Below, one piece after another: positions 17,220 through 25,436 of a stretch of 64,000 bases of DNA. The stretch's first letter is position 1; every line of letters begins with the position of its first letter. Source of the DNA: CAVTWJ01 sp963849485 (GTDB lineage: Bacteria; Oederibacteriota; Muellerivitia; Muellerivitales; Muellerivitaceae); assembly GCA_963849485.1 (NCBI GenBank), contig CAWKIF010000088.1, forward strand, positions 62,001 through 126,000, in the 5' to 3' direction. A program made the position numbers and the translations under genes. The notes beneath the pieces were generated by a model. The model saw nothing but the letters and a program-made list of their open reading frames with translations. It was not told the DNA's origin and made no database searches.

Positions 17220-17729
17220 ATGGAACAAATCGAACGAATCAACGAGGGTAAGTGCCTCACCTTTCGTGTGGGCCGGGAGGAGTACGGGGTGGAGATCCTC
17301 AAGGTGCGGGAGATCGTCGGCCTCATGGAAATCACCGAGGTGCCCATGACCACGACCCATATCCGGGGGGTCATCAATCTTCGGGGGAAGATCATCCCGG
17401 TGGCGGACATGCGGCGTAAGCTGGGCCTGCCAGCGGCTCCCTCAGCCATGGAGAACTGTATCGTGATCGTCACCGCCCGGGGGTCCCGGGAGGATTCCAT
17501 GGTGGGGCTGCTGGTTGATTCGGTCAACGAGGTGTTCAACCTGGCGGAAGCCGCCCGGGAGCCGGTGCCCCAATTGGGCGGCGGCCGGGCCCTGGAATTC
17601 GTCCAGGGGTTGGCCCGGATCCGGGGAAGGGTCGTCATTCTTTTGAACGTGGACCAGGTTGTGCACTTGGAAGAAATGGAAGGGCTGGACGAATTGCAGA
17701 AGGGCCTGAAGGATCCCGCACGGAGCTAA
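17220..17729 (+). CDS. cheW: CheW coupling protein 2
   Basis: 169 residues, canonical CheW: CLTFRVGREEYGVEILKVREI, then THIRGVINLRGKIIPVADMR, and RGRVVILLNVDQV near the C-terminus. It couples CheA to the chemoreceptor encoded 33 bases upstream. I chose ATG 17220 because GAGGA lies 7 bases before it. A GTG at 17187, right after the receptor stop, would add 11 residues and has GAGGAA at a fair distance, so it cannot be excluded. It resembles standard CheW more than the copy at 12341. Confidence 0.92.
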   Translation: MEQIERINEGKCLTFRVGREEYGVEILKVREIVGLMEITEVPMTTTHIRGVINLRGKIIPVADMRRKLGLPAAPSAMENCIVIVTARGSREDSMVGLLVDSVNEVFNLAEAAREPVPQLGGGRALEFVQGLARIRGRVVILLNVDQVVHLEEMEGLDELQKGLKDPARS

Positions 17730-17751
17730 GGGGCGGATAAGGAAAAGAAAA

Positions 17752-18594
17752 ATGGGAATGGCGATGGCCGCGGAAATGAAATGGAACGAGTTCAACCAGC
17801 TTTCCAAACTGGTCTATGAACGAAGTGGGATCCACTTGGAGGCCCATAAGCTTGAATTGCTACAGGCCAGACTTCGCAAGCGCCTGAAGGCCCTTTCCTT
17901 GGGTTCCTTCAAGGAATACTACCAATTTGTGATTTCCGATCCGTCGGGCGAGGAATTAGGAATGATGCTCGACCATGTGACCACCAACAAGACTGATTTT
18001 TTCCGAGAGGACAAACATTTTTCACTGCTTTCCCAGAAATACCTGCCCTCCCTCATTCAGACGGCTCAACAAAGGCCCGATCGGACCCTGCGGTTTTGGA
18101 GCGCGGCCTGCTCTTCCGGGGAAGAGGCCTATACCCTGGGCATATGCGCCCTGGAAGCCGTTATGGGTACCAATGTGAAGGTTAAAGTCTTGGCCTCGGA
18201 CCTTTCCTGCCGTGTGATTGAAAAGGCGCAAATGGGGCTTTACTCGGAGGATCGGGTCGCTCCCGTCCCAGTCTCTTTGCGGCAGAAGTATTTTTTAGAA
18301 AAATCGCTCCAAAGGGAGCGGATTTTTGAGGTGGGGCCCGAACTACGGCAGGTTGCTCACTTTCGCAGGTTTAACCTTAAGGGGGAGAATTTCCGTTTTA
18401 CCAACCCCTTTGACGTGATCTTTTGCCGCAACGTGATGATTTATTTCAACCGGGAGGCCCAGGAAGCGGTGGTTCGCCGCCTGTCAGGCGCCCTCAGGAA
18501 GGAAGGGTACTTTTTCACCGGTTTATCGGAGAGCTTGCTGGCCATTACCCATCCGTTCAAATCGGTGGCCTCTTCGGTTTACGTGAAACCCTGA
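17752..18594 (+). CDS. cheR: Chemoreceptor methyltransferase CheR
   Basis: 280 residues. The N-terminal helical domain (LVYERSGIHLEAHKLELLQAR, residues 20-40, with Arg/Lys-rich recognition helix) precedes the SAM-binding domain: FWSAACSSGEEAYTL (115-129), the LASDLS acidic motif, and FCRNVMIYF. It transfers methyl groups from SAM to receptor glutamates, allowing adaptation. The N-terminal NKTDFFRE segment is standard for the family. Its stop shares one base with the start of cheD (TGATG), so the two are translationally coupled. No TPR extension is present. Confidence 0.95.
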   Translation: MGMAMAAEMKWNEFNQLSKLVYERSGIHLEAHKLELLQARLRKRLKALSLGSFKEYYQFVISDPSGEELGMMLDHVTTNKTDFFREDKHFSLLSQKYLPSLIQTAQQRPDRTLRFWSAACSSGEEAYTLGICALEAVMGTNVKVKVLASDLSCRVIEKAQMGLYSEDRVAPVPVSLRQKYFLEKSLQRERIFEVGPELRQVAHFRRFNLKGENFRFTNPFDVIFCRNVMIYFNREAQEAVVRRLSGALRKEGYFFTGLSESLLAITHPFKSVASSVYVKP

Positions 18595-19160
18595 TGGAGA
18601 AACAACATGACCCAACCCTTACCCTATCCCAACCCGCACGAGAAGAGGATCAACCCTTGAGCTTGGAAAAAACGACCATCAAGAACATCGTGATCGGGGT
18701 AGGGGATTTTTACGTCAGTTCGGATCCCTCGAATACCCTCGTGACCTACGCCCTGGGGTCTTGCGTGGGAGTGACCGCCTACGATTGGCGGGCCCGGGTA
18801 GGGGGGATTTTGCATTTCAAGCTTCCCCATTCGGACATCAATCCCGGCATGGCTTCCACCCATCCGGCCATGTTCGGCGACACGGGTTTGGACGCTTTTT
18901 TAAGACGGATTTTCCTGGCGGGGGCCAGCAAGCCCGATTTGGATATCAAACTCGCCGGGGGAGCCAAAGGCCTGGCCACTCCCGGGGATTTTTTCAACAT
19001 TGGCGAGCGGAACATTCTAATCGCCCAGCGTGTGTTTTGGATGAACGGACTGATCGTGACCCGCAAGGATACGGGTGGGAACGATTATCGGACGGTAAAA
19101 CTGGAAATGGCAACGGGACGGGTCACCATTAAGGACCCCCATCATACTTACGAGATTTGA
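18594..19160 (+). CDS. cheD: Chemoreceptor glutamine deamidase CheD
   Basis: 188 residues from the overlapping ATG at 18594. Core motifs: TYALGSCVGVTAYD with catalytic Cys57 and the nearby Thr, GGILHFKLPH with catalytic His74, then LAGGAKGL and IGERN. It deamidates receptor glutamines and, in CheC-containing systems, partners the phosphatase; that fits the CheX/CheC-like first gene. An alternative TTG at 18657 preceded by GAAGAGGA would give 167 residues, nearer the usual family length and without the disordered first 21 residues. Family assignment firm, start uncertain. Confidence 0.92.
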   Translation: MEKQHDPTLTLSQPAREEDQPLSLEKTTIKNIVIGVGDFYVSSDPSNTLVTYALGSCVGVTAYDWRARVGGILHFKLPHSDINPGMASTHPAMFGDTGLDAFLRRIFLAGASKPDLDIKLAGGAKGLATPGDFFNIGERNILIAQRVFWMNGLIVTRKDTGGNDYRTVKLEMATGRVTIKDPHHTYEI

Positions 19161-19176
19161 TCTGGAGGAGGATGTC

Positions 19177-19572
19177 ATGGCTTTCAATTTTTTAGTGGTG
19201 GATGATTCAACTACCAGCCGGGGAATTATCAAGAAAACCTTGAAATTAACCCGGCTGCCCCTGGGAGAAATCTGGGAGGCGGCCAACGGCCGGGAGGGCC
19301 TGGCCCAGATGAGGGATAACTGGGTGGACCTGGTCTTGGCGGACTTGAACATGCCGGATATGTCCGGGCAGGAAATGATCGCCGAGATGCAGAAGGATCC
19401 CCTCCTGGCCAAACTCCAGGTGGTGGTGGTCAGTTCGGAGGGGAGCCAATCGGTGTTGGATTCGCTCTTCCAACAGGGGGTTCGGCAGGTTGTGCGCAAA
19501 CCCTTTGAGGCCAGTCTTTTGAGGGACGTGATCGAAAAGGCACTCCAGATCCAGCCGGAAGCCCGTGGATAA
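19177..19572 (+). CDS. cheY: Single-domain response regulator (CheY-like)
   Basis: 131 residues, one receiver domain: acidic pair D9-D10, phospho-acceptor D56 in VLADLNMP, Ser87 at the switch Thr/Ser position (VVVSSEG) and conserved K108 in RKPF. TTSRGIIKK after the acidic pair resembles CheY-type receivers. It is the obvious phosphate acceptor from CheA and the substrate of the CheX-like phosphatase. Strong ribosome-binding site GGAGGAGG upstream. Output target (flagellar switch, pilus motor or other) is not encoded in this window. Confidence 0.93.
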   Translation: MAFNFLVVDDSTTSRGIIKKTLKLTRLPLGEIWEAANGREGLAQMRDNWVDLVLADLNMPDMSGQEMIAEMQKDPLLAKLQVVVVSSEGSQSVLDSLFQQGVRQVVRKPFEASLLRDVIEKALQIQPEARG

Positions 19573-19591
19573 GGCGTTAGGAGGCGGGAAA

Positions 19592-20644
19592 ATGGAACCC
19601 GTCAAGGTTCTCATCGTGGATGATTCGGCCTTTGTCCGCAAGGCGCTTTCGGGGGTGTTTGAAGCCGAGGGCCTGAAGGTGGTGGGCGAGGCTTCGGACC
19701 CCTATGAGGCCCGCGCGATGATCCTGAAGCACCATCCCGATATCCTCACACTGGATCTGGAGATGCCCCGCATGGACGGTTTGACCTTCCTGGACCGGCT
19801 CATGACCCACCGCCCCATGCCGGTGGTGATTTTTTCCGGCTTCACTGGAAAAAATACCGCCTTGGCCCTGAAAGCTTTGGAGTTGGGTGCCGTGGAGGTA
19901 TTGGAAAAACCTACGAAAGGCAATTTCGGGCCTGGAATGGTTCATCTCGTAAGGGTCTTGAAGGAAACCTGCCACGCCAAGCCCCACCGGAAAAAAGTGC
20001 CTTTCAGCATCCCCACAGCGGTAAACAAAGCGGGGGGCGAACCTAGCCTGATAGTTAGCGCTTTGGGCGCCTCCACGGGAGGTACGGATGCCCTGTCTGA
20101 AATCTTGCGAGCCCTACCATCCAATCATCCCGGGTTAGTGATTGTCCAGCATATGCCTCCAGTTTTCACCAAAACCTTCGCTGAAAGGCTGGACCGGGAA
20201 TGTGCTTTGAAGGTGAAAGAAGCGGAAGAAGGAGACGTTATCCAGGATGGGTTGGCTTTAATCGCTCCGGGAGGAAAACACTTGCTAGTGGATGAAACGG
20301 GTGGGAAGTTCAGGGTTTCATGCCCCCAAGGCCCTCCCGTGAACCATTGCCGGCCCAGTGTGGATGTTCTCTTTCAATCTGTGGCCCATGTGGCGGGGAA
20401 GCGCGCTGTGGGAATGATATTGACCGGGATGGGGCAGGATGGGGCCAATGGGCTTCTGTCCATGAGGAAAAAAGGGGCGCCCACCCTGGCGCAGGACGAG
20501 GAGTCCTGTGTGGTTTATGGAATGCCCAAGGAGGCGGTGGCACGTGGCGCTGTCGATGAGATCGTGCCGTTGCAGAAGATGGCGGAGGTCCTTCAAGATA
20601 AAGTGAAGGGCGTCCTAGCGGATCTGGAAGGGAGAAAGTCATGA
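19592..20644 (+). CDS. cheB: Protein-glutamate methylesterase/deamidase CheB
   Basis: 350 residues: N-terminal receiver (D10-D11, phospho-acceptor D55, K107 in LEKPTKG), a linker, then the methylesterase domain with catalytic triad Ser161 (GASTGG), His187 (QHMPP) and Asp283 (GMGQDGA). Receiver phosphorylation by CheA activates demethylation of the chemoreceptor. ATG 19592 has TAGGAGGCGG at the right distance; a GTG at 19565 in the same frame overlaps the previous stop and is less likely. Its stop overlaps the next start (ATGA). Confidence 0.95.
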   Translation: MEPVKVLIVDDSAFVRKALSGVFEAEGLKVVGEASDPYEARAMILKHHPDILTLDLEMPRMDGLTFLDRLMTHRPMPVVIFSGFTGKNTALALKALELGAVEVLEKPTKGNFGPGMVHLVRVLKETCHAKPHRKKVPFSIPTAVNKAGGEPSLIVSALGASTGGTDALSEILRALPSNHPGLVIVQHMPPVFTKTFAERLDRECALKVKEAEEGDVIQDGLALIAPGGKHLLVDETGGKFRVSCPQGPPVNHCRPSVDVLFQSVAHVAGKRAVGMILTGMGQDGANGLLSMRKKGAPTLAQDEESCVVYGMPKEAVARGAVDEIVPLQKMAEVLQDKVKGVLADLEGRKS

Positions 20645-21438
20645 CAAACAACTGTAAAAAAACCATCTTGTTGGCGGATGGAAATGCCACCGCCCGGAAG
20701 GTCCTGGCCGTCAGGCTTCAGTACCTGGATTATGAAACGGCCGAAGCGGGAACCTTGGAGGAATTGGACCGGATGATCTCCGGATCAACCTTCGACCTGA
20801 TCATCGTGGACGCGAAATTGACAGGGCCCGAGGGAGACGCGATCCTTCAAAGGGTGCAATCAAAAAGGACGCCCGTGTTTCTCCTAACCGACCGGTTCCC
20901 GGAAGGGGGGGACTTGGAGGGCCAGTTCCCGGTGAAAGCGGTGTTTCACCGCAGTCAAAGGACGGAAATGCTGGCCCGGATTGAGGGATGCTTCAATGAA
21001 TCCGGTGGAAACAAACTGGTGGTCAAAACCAAGGAATACCAAATTCTACTCATTGAAGATTCTCCCACGATTCGAGGATTCCTTAAGCGCGTGGTGGTGA
21101 AACACTTTCCCGGTTCAACGGTCCGGGAGGCAGAGGACGGCCGGCAAGCCATGAACGAAATGTCCAACAAGAAAGTTGATTTAATCGTGACCGATCTTCA
21201 GATGCCGGGGATGGATGGTCAGACCTTCCTTAAGATCCTGCATCGCAATCCGTTATTGAAAAACAAGCCGGTACTGGTATTGTCGGGATCCTTTACCCCT
21301 CAATTAAGGGAAGAACTGAAAATCTACCCCACTGTGCGGACGCTCGCCAAGCCATCCTCCGAAGAAGAAATCGCGTCGACCCTGAAGGAACTCATTACCA
21401 TCAATGAAGCCACGCCAAGGTTAACAACTGGCGAATAA
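20641..21438 (+). CDS. Tandem double-receiver protein (degenerate REC + active REC)
   Basis: 265 residues made of two receivers. The first (about 5-115) keeps D57 (LIIVDAKL) but has LADGN at the acidic pocket and lacks the conserved Lys (VFHRSQ), so its phosphorylation is doubtful. The second (about 132-255) is intact: E139-D140, D185 in VTDLQMPGMDG, Ser at the switch position and K237 in LAKPSS. There is no output domain. It overlaps cheB by 4 bases. Likely a phosphate sink or an adaptor binding a partner through the degenerate domain. Confidence 0.88.
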   Translation: MTNNCKKTILLADGNATARKVLAVRLQYLDYETAEAGTLEELDRMISGSTFDLIIVDAKLTGPEGDAILQRVQSKRTPVFLLTDRFPEGGDLEGQFPVKAVFHRSQRTEMLARIEGCFNESGGNKLVVKTKEYQILLIEDSPTIRGFLKRVVVKHFPGSTVREAEDGRQAMNEMSNKKVDLIVTDLQMPGMDGQTFLKILHRNPLLKNKPVLVLSGSFTPQLREELKIYPTVRTLAKPSSEEEIASTLKELITINEATPRLTTGE

Positions 21439-21456
21439 AGCCCAAGGAAAAGTGAA

Positions 21457-21795
21457 ATGGATACATCGAATGCCTTATATCTCGATTTGGAGCAAGACCT
21501 GTATTTTTTGACATTGCATTATGATATGTGCCAGGGGGCTACAGATCCGGAAATGATTGATTGGGCCCGTTTCTTCCAGCGTTGGGCTGAAAAGGCTACT
21601 AAAAAGTGCGGCCCCTGGAGTTGGATTACCTTGGAAACAGCTCGAAACATCGTCCTGGAATTGGAAAGATCCAAATCGGGCGAAAATGGTTACGAAGCCC
21701 TAGGCAAGGCAATGGATGGGGCTTCGAAAAAACTGAATGCTGAGATCAAGGGCATGCTACTCAAGGGAAGTACAGTTTTGGATTTGATGAAATGA
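21457..21795 (+). CDS. Orphan protein sharing the CheA N-terminal domain
   Basis: A 112-residue predicted helical, soluble protein; I recognise no described family. It aligns with residues 11-105 of this operon's CheA: LEQ-[ED]-L, QG-[SA]-T, FQ-x-W, then C-G-x-W 11 residues later, and 31 residues after that Trp an A-M pair followed by L-x-x-E-I-x-G and a final K-G. From FQxW onward the match needs no gaps. It is the last gene of the operon, 18 bases after the double receiver, with AAGGAAAAG before the ATG. It has no HPt-like conserved His. It may bind the same partner as the CheA N-terminus or pair with it. Confidence 0.75.
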   Translation: MDTSNALYLDLEQDLYFLTLHYDMCQGATDPEMIDWARFFQRWAEKATKKCGPWSWITLETARNIVLELERSKSGENGYEALGKAMDGASKKLNAEIKGMLLKGSTVLDLMK

Positions 21796-21817
21796 GCGCT
21801 TTTAGGTGGCGTGTCCT

Positions 21818-22204
21818 TTAGCTCAAATGAAAAAGTTTTTTCGCCTTAGGGATAGTTTCGCACATCACACAGGGGCCCCGGGAGCACTGGGGGCTTCTTC
21901 CGCTCTCCAAAAGCTGAATCCGGGGATCCCAGGAATTGACCCGGTACACATGGGGCCCACAGGCGATCAGCAGGTCCTCGGGTACGTTGAATTTCAGGTA
22001 ATATTCGGATTTTGAGAAGACATACACGTTCCGGAAGGTCTGGGCCAGATTCACCACATTGCATTGGTTCGGGTCAATGTCGGTGAAGTAATAACTGCGC
22101 CCGAATGCTTTGTCCGTGGGCATCCAGTAGGAGGGGGGGATGGGGTTTTTGCCCCCTGAAATGGCGTTGAAGACTCCTGCGGTGGCATATTGGAATAAAA
22201 ACAT
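21818..22204 (-). CDS. Small protein resembling HYD1-type ADP-ribosyltransferase toxins
   Basis: 128 residues on the reverse strand, against all neighbours. The start has a good ribosome-binding site (AGAAGGAG, 7 bases before ATG). The pattern FQYATAGVFNAI, PSYW, FGRSYYFTDIDP, YYLKFNV and HVYRVN resembles the Tox-ART-HYD1 group (lyHYT...GxYlTDI...y.ei.v). If so, the first catalytic position is Gln rather than His. No signal peptide, delivery domain or obvious immunity partner is present. The assignment is from remembered family patterns and is tentative; that the gene is real is better supported than its function. Confidence 0.5.
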   Translation of the reverse strand: MFLFQYATAGVFNAISGGKNPIPPSYWMPTDKAFGRSYYFTDIDPNQCNVVNLAQTFRNVYVFSKSEYYLKFNVPEDLLIACGPHVYRVNSWDPRIQLLESGRSPQCSRGPCVMCETIPKAKKLFHLS

Positions 22205-22399
22205 TTCCGCACTCCTTCTGCTCCCCCGATAACAACCTAACCCTATTCACCTTTTTTTTCTATGATTTGGATCAAGAGTTAATGACCGACAAACGAGCGG
22301 GGTTGGGTCCAGGACCGTTTAAACTCGGGCTTTGCCGGGTTAACTTCTGTAAAATACCGCCTTCTGAATTCGTTTTTATCTCTTTTCCGGGGAAGTCCA

Positions 22400-25366
22400 G
22401 TGCCTCGTCGAAAAACCCATCCTAAATACGGCGTTTCACCCGAAAAAAAGATCAACTTTCTTTTTTCCATCGTCACCATCGCCTTTGCGGCCATCTTTTG
22501 TAAGCTTTTTTACCTTCAAATCCTTAATTACCCCACTTACCGGTCCCTATCCGACTCCAACAGCCTTCGGTTGATTCTCGATAAAGCGCCAAGGGGTATC
22601 ATTACCGATCGAAACGGTGAGATTTTGGCTACTAATCTTCCTACCTACTCCCTTTTTTTGGTCCCGGCGGACCTGAAAAGTTACGAAAATACCCTGGTGC
22701 TATTGAGCCAGATCCTGGGGGAGCCACTGCAAGACCTGGAAATTCTGGTCCAAAGCCGCAGGAGAACCAGAAAGTTCGAGCCCATTCGCCTTGAATCCCA
22801 CTTGGACGAAGCCTTGATCGCCAAGATTTCCGAAAACTTGGTGCGATTGCCGGGGGTATATATCCAAATGGAACCCGAGCGGTATTACCCCCATGGATCT
22901 TTGGCTTCCCACATCCTGGGTTATATCGGGGAGATCAGCGAGGGAGACCTGGCCCGGATGAGGGAAGCGGGTTACCAGGTGGGGGATTGGATCGGCAAGA
23001 AGGGGGTTGAGCGGACCTACGATAAAATCCTTCGGGGCCAAAACGGGGGCGTGGAAGTGGAAGTCGATGCCTCGGGCATCCAACGGCGCAATTTAGCTTA
23101 TGTGAAACCCATCCAGGGACAAACGGTGATGCTGACCATCGACTGGAAGATCCAGAAACTGGCCGAGGACCTGATGGGAAGCCAAAATGGATCGGTGATC
23201 GTCAACAACCCCAAGACGGGTGAGATCTTGGCCATGGTCAGTAAACCCAATTACGACCCGAATGAATTCGTCAGCGGCATTTCTTTCAAGGATTGGAATA
23301 AGCTTTTACAAGACAAAGACCGGCCCCTGGAAAACCGCGCTATCCAGGGCCAATACCCGCCGGGATCCATCTTCAAGCTCATCACGGCCCTTGCCGCCTT
23401 GGAGGACGGGGTCGCAGATTTCGACAAGGTTTTTCTTTGCCGGGGCATTTTTTGGTACAAGACTTGGCCTTACCGCTGTTGGCGCACCTCGGGCCATGGA
23501 TGGATGAATCTCAAGAACGCCATCATCGAGTCCTGCGATATATTCTTTTACCAATTAGGGTTGCAGGTGAAGGTCGATAAAATTTACAAGGTCGCCCGGT
23601 CCCTGGGGCTGGGCAGCAAAACCGGGATTGACCTGGATCACGAGGTGCAGGGCCTGGTTCCGAACCCTCGATGGAAGGAAAGCACCCAGCACATGCCCTG
23701 GTTCCCCGGAAACACCATCCAAATGAGTATCGGGCAAGGTTACCTGCTTACCACGCCCCTTCAGATGCTTGATGTGACCTCCGGGATCGCCATGAATGGG
23801 AAAATTCACCAGCCGCACCTTTTATACCGAGTGGTAGACCAAAAAACAGGTCGGTCGATTTATGAGCAGCAGCCGGAAATTCTCCAGGAAGCCGATTTGA
23901 CTCCCAAATACCTGAACTTTATAAAAGATACCATGCAGCAAGTGGTAAGTTCGGACAATGGGACGGGTAAAAAGGCCCGCTTGAAGGGTGTAAACGTTGC
24001 CGGTAAAACCGGGACCTCGGAAAACCCCCATGGGGATAACCATGCCTGGTTTACTTCCTACGCTCCGGCGGAAGACCCCCAGGTGGCGGATATCGTGTTG
24101 GTGGAAAACGGGGGAGAAGGCGGCGTGGTGTCCGCCCCCATCGCCAAGAGAATCATGGAACAGGCATTAGGAATGGAAGTGACCCCTTGGGGAAAATCCC
24201 ACTCCCATACCGGGCGCGACGCCCCAGCCAGCTCCCACGGTAGTCACTGGGGTAGCGCCTTGAAAAGCTACCTGCGCTCCATGGATTGGATCCTGATCAG
24301 CATGGTTCTGGCCCTTTCCGTCATCGGTTCGGTCGTGGTTTATTCGGCGACGATCCATAATCCCGACATTTCCCAGCTTTGGAGGAAACAGATTTTCTGG
24401 TTCGCCATCTCGCTCTTTGTCATGTGGCTCTTCTCGAGGATCGACTACAGGTTTTGGATGGAAGCCTCCTATATTTTTTACGCCATATCCATGATTTCGC
24501 TGGTGCTGGTTCTGTTTATTGGCGATGAGACTAATGGGGCGAGGCGTTGGATTAAGCTTGGTTTTCTTTCATACCAGCCCTCGGAGTTGGCGAAGCTATC
24601 AATCATCCTGGTATTGGCCCGCTATATTGGAAGCCAGACTTTGGAATTGGCCTACCTCCGCCGGTTTTTCCTACTCCTGGCCATCCTGGGTTTTCCCCTC
24701 CTCTTGATCCTGAAACAGCCTGATTTAGGGACGGCGTTGCTCTTGGTTCCGGCCTCCCTAGTCATGATGTATGTAGGGGGGGTGCAGGTCCGCCGACTCA
24801 TGTGGATTTTTATTCTGGGCGGAGCCTCCTGTCCCTTGATCTGGCATTTTTTAAAGGATTACCAAAAGGAAAGGCTGGAGGTTTTTATCAGTCCATCGGA
24901 CGACCCCCTGGGCGCTGGTTACAATATTATCCAATCCGTAATCGCCATTGGATCGGGCGGGGTGGCGGGAAAAGGTTTCCTGCAGGGCACTCAAACCCAG
25001 TTATCTTTTATCCCGGAACACCATACGGATTTTATTTTTTCGGTGGTGGGAGAGGAATGGGGATTCGTGGGTTGTCTGGTCGTGTTACTCCTGTATTTTT
25101 TCATGATCCAGAAAGCCGTCGAGATTGGGAAAAAGGCCAGGGATCGGGAAGGGTCCCTTCTGGCATTAGGGATCGCCACCATGTTCGCGGTCCAGATCAT
25201 CGTCAATTCCGGGATGACCCTGGGGCTTTTGCCCGTTGCCGGATTGACCCTTCCCTTTGTAAGTTATGGCGGTTCCTCTTTGGTGTTTAGTTATGCTGCG
25301 ATCGGAGTTGTTTTGAATATCTCTTACGCGAATCGCAGACCTGTCTTGATCGGTAGCAAAGCTTGA
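22400..25366 (+). CDS. Natural PBP2-RodA fusion: cell-elongation peptidoglycan synthase
   Basis: 988 residues in one open frame. Residues 1-590 are a class B penicillin-binding protein 2 (MrdA): TM near 17-40, the dimerisation domain with RGIITDRNGE, then the transpeptidase motifs SIFK (Ser323, Lys326), SCD (378-380) and KTG (536-538). A His/Ser-rich linker (about 593-625) leads into a complete RodA SEDS glycosyltransferase (about 629-988): NGARRW, QPSELAKL, QPDLGTALL, the catalytic-loop DDPLGAGYN, GSGGVAGKG, PEHHTDFIF and FVSYGGSS. Separate mrdA and rodA genes are the norm; here crosslinking and polymerising activities are on one chain. GTG start with GGGGAAG upstream. No mreBCD beside it. 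Confidence 0.95.
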   Translation: MPRRKTHPKYGVSPEKKINFLFSIVTIAFAAIFCKLFYLQILNYPTYRSLSDSNSLRLILDKAPRGIITDRNGEILATNLPTYSLFLVPADLKSYENTLVLLSQILGEPLQDLEILVQSRRRTRKFEPIRLESHLDEALIAKISENLVRLPGVYIQMEPERYYPHGSLASHILGYIGEISEGDLARMREAGYQVGDWIGKKGVERTYDKILRGQNGGVEVEVDASGIQRRNLAYVKPIQGQTVMLTIDWKIQKLAEDLMGSQNGSVIVNNPKTGEILAMVSKPNYDPNEFVSGISFKDWNKLLQDKDRPLENRAIQGQYPPGSIFKLITALAALEDGVADFDKVFLCRGIFWYKTWPYRCWRTSGHGWMNLKNAIIESCDIFFYQLGLQVKVDKIYKVARSLGLGSKTGIDLDHEVQGLVPNPRWKESTQHMPWFPGNTIQMSIGQGYLLTTPLQMLDVTSGIAMNGKIHQPHLLYRVVDQKTGRSIYEQQPEILQEADLTPKYLNFIKDTMQQVVSSDNGTGKKARLKGVNVAGKTGTSENPHGDNHAWFTSYAPAEDPQVADIVLVENGGEGGVVSAPIAKRIMEQALGMEVTPWGKSHSHTGRDAPASSHGSHWGSALKSYLRSMDWILISMVLALSVIGSVVVYSATIHNPDISQLWRKQIFWFAISLFVMWLFSRIDYRFWMEASYIFYAISMISLVLVLFIGDETNGARRWIKLGFLSYQPSELAKLSIILVLARYIGSQTLELAYLRRFFLLLAILGFPLLLILKQPDLGTALLLVPASLVMMYVGGVQVRRLMWIFILGGASCPLIWHFLKDYQKERLEVFISPSDDPLGAGYNIIQSVIAIGSGGVAGKGFLQGTQTQLSFIPEHHTDFIFSVVGEEWGFVGCLVVLLLYFFMIQKAVEIGKKARDREGSLLALGIATMFAVQIIVNSGMTLGLLPVAGLTLPFVSYGGSSLVFSYAAIGVVLNISYANRRPVLIGSKA

Positions 25367-25436
25367 CCCAAGAGGTGATACTTAGATTTTGTTGGCGGCT
25401 TTTGGTTTGTTATACTTCACCTCGAATGGAGTAAAA

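Noticed and set aside
9811..21795. Flagellar chemotaxis operon
   Set aside because: No flagellin, motor or switch gene is present, and a TonB receptor and YfiR-like gene are embedded; the output is left open.
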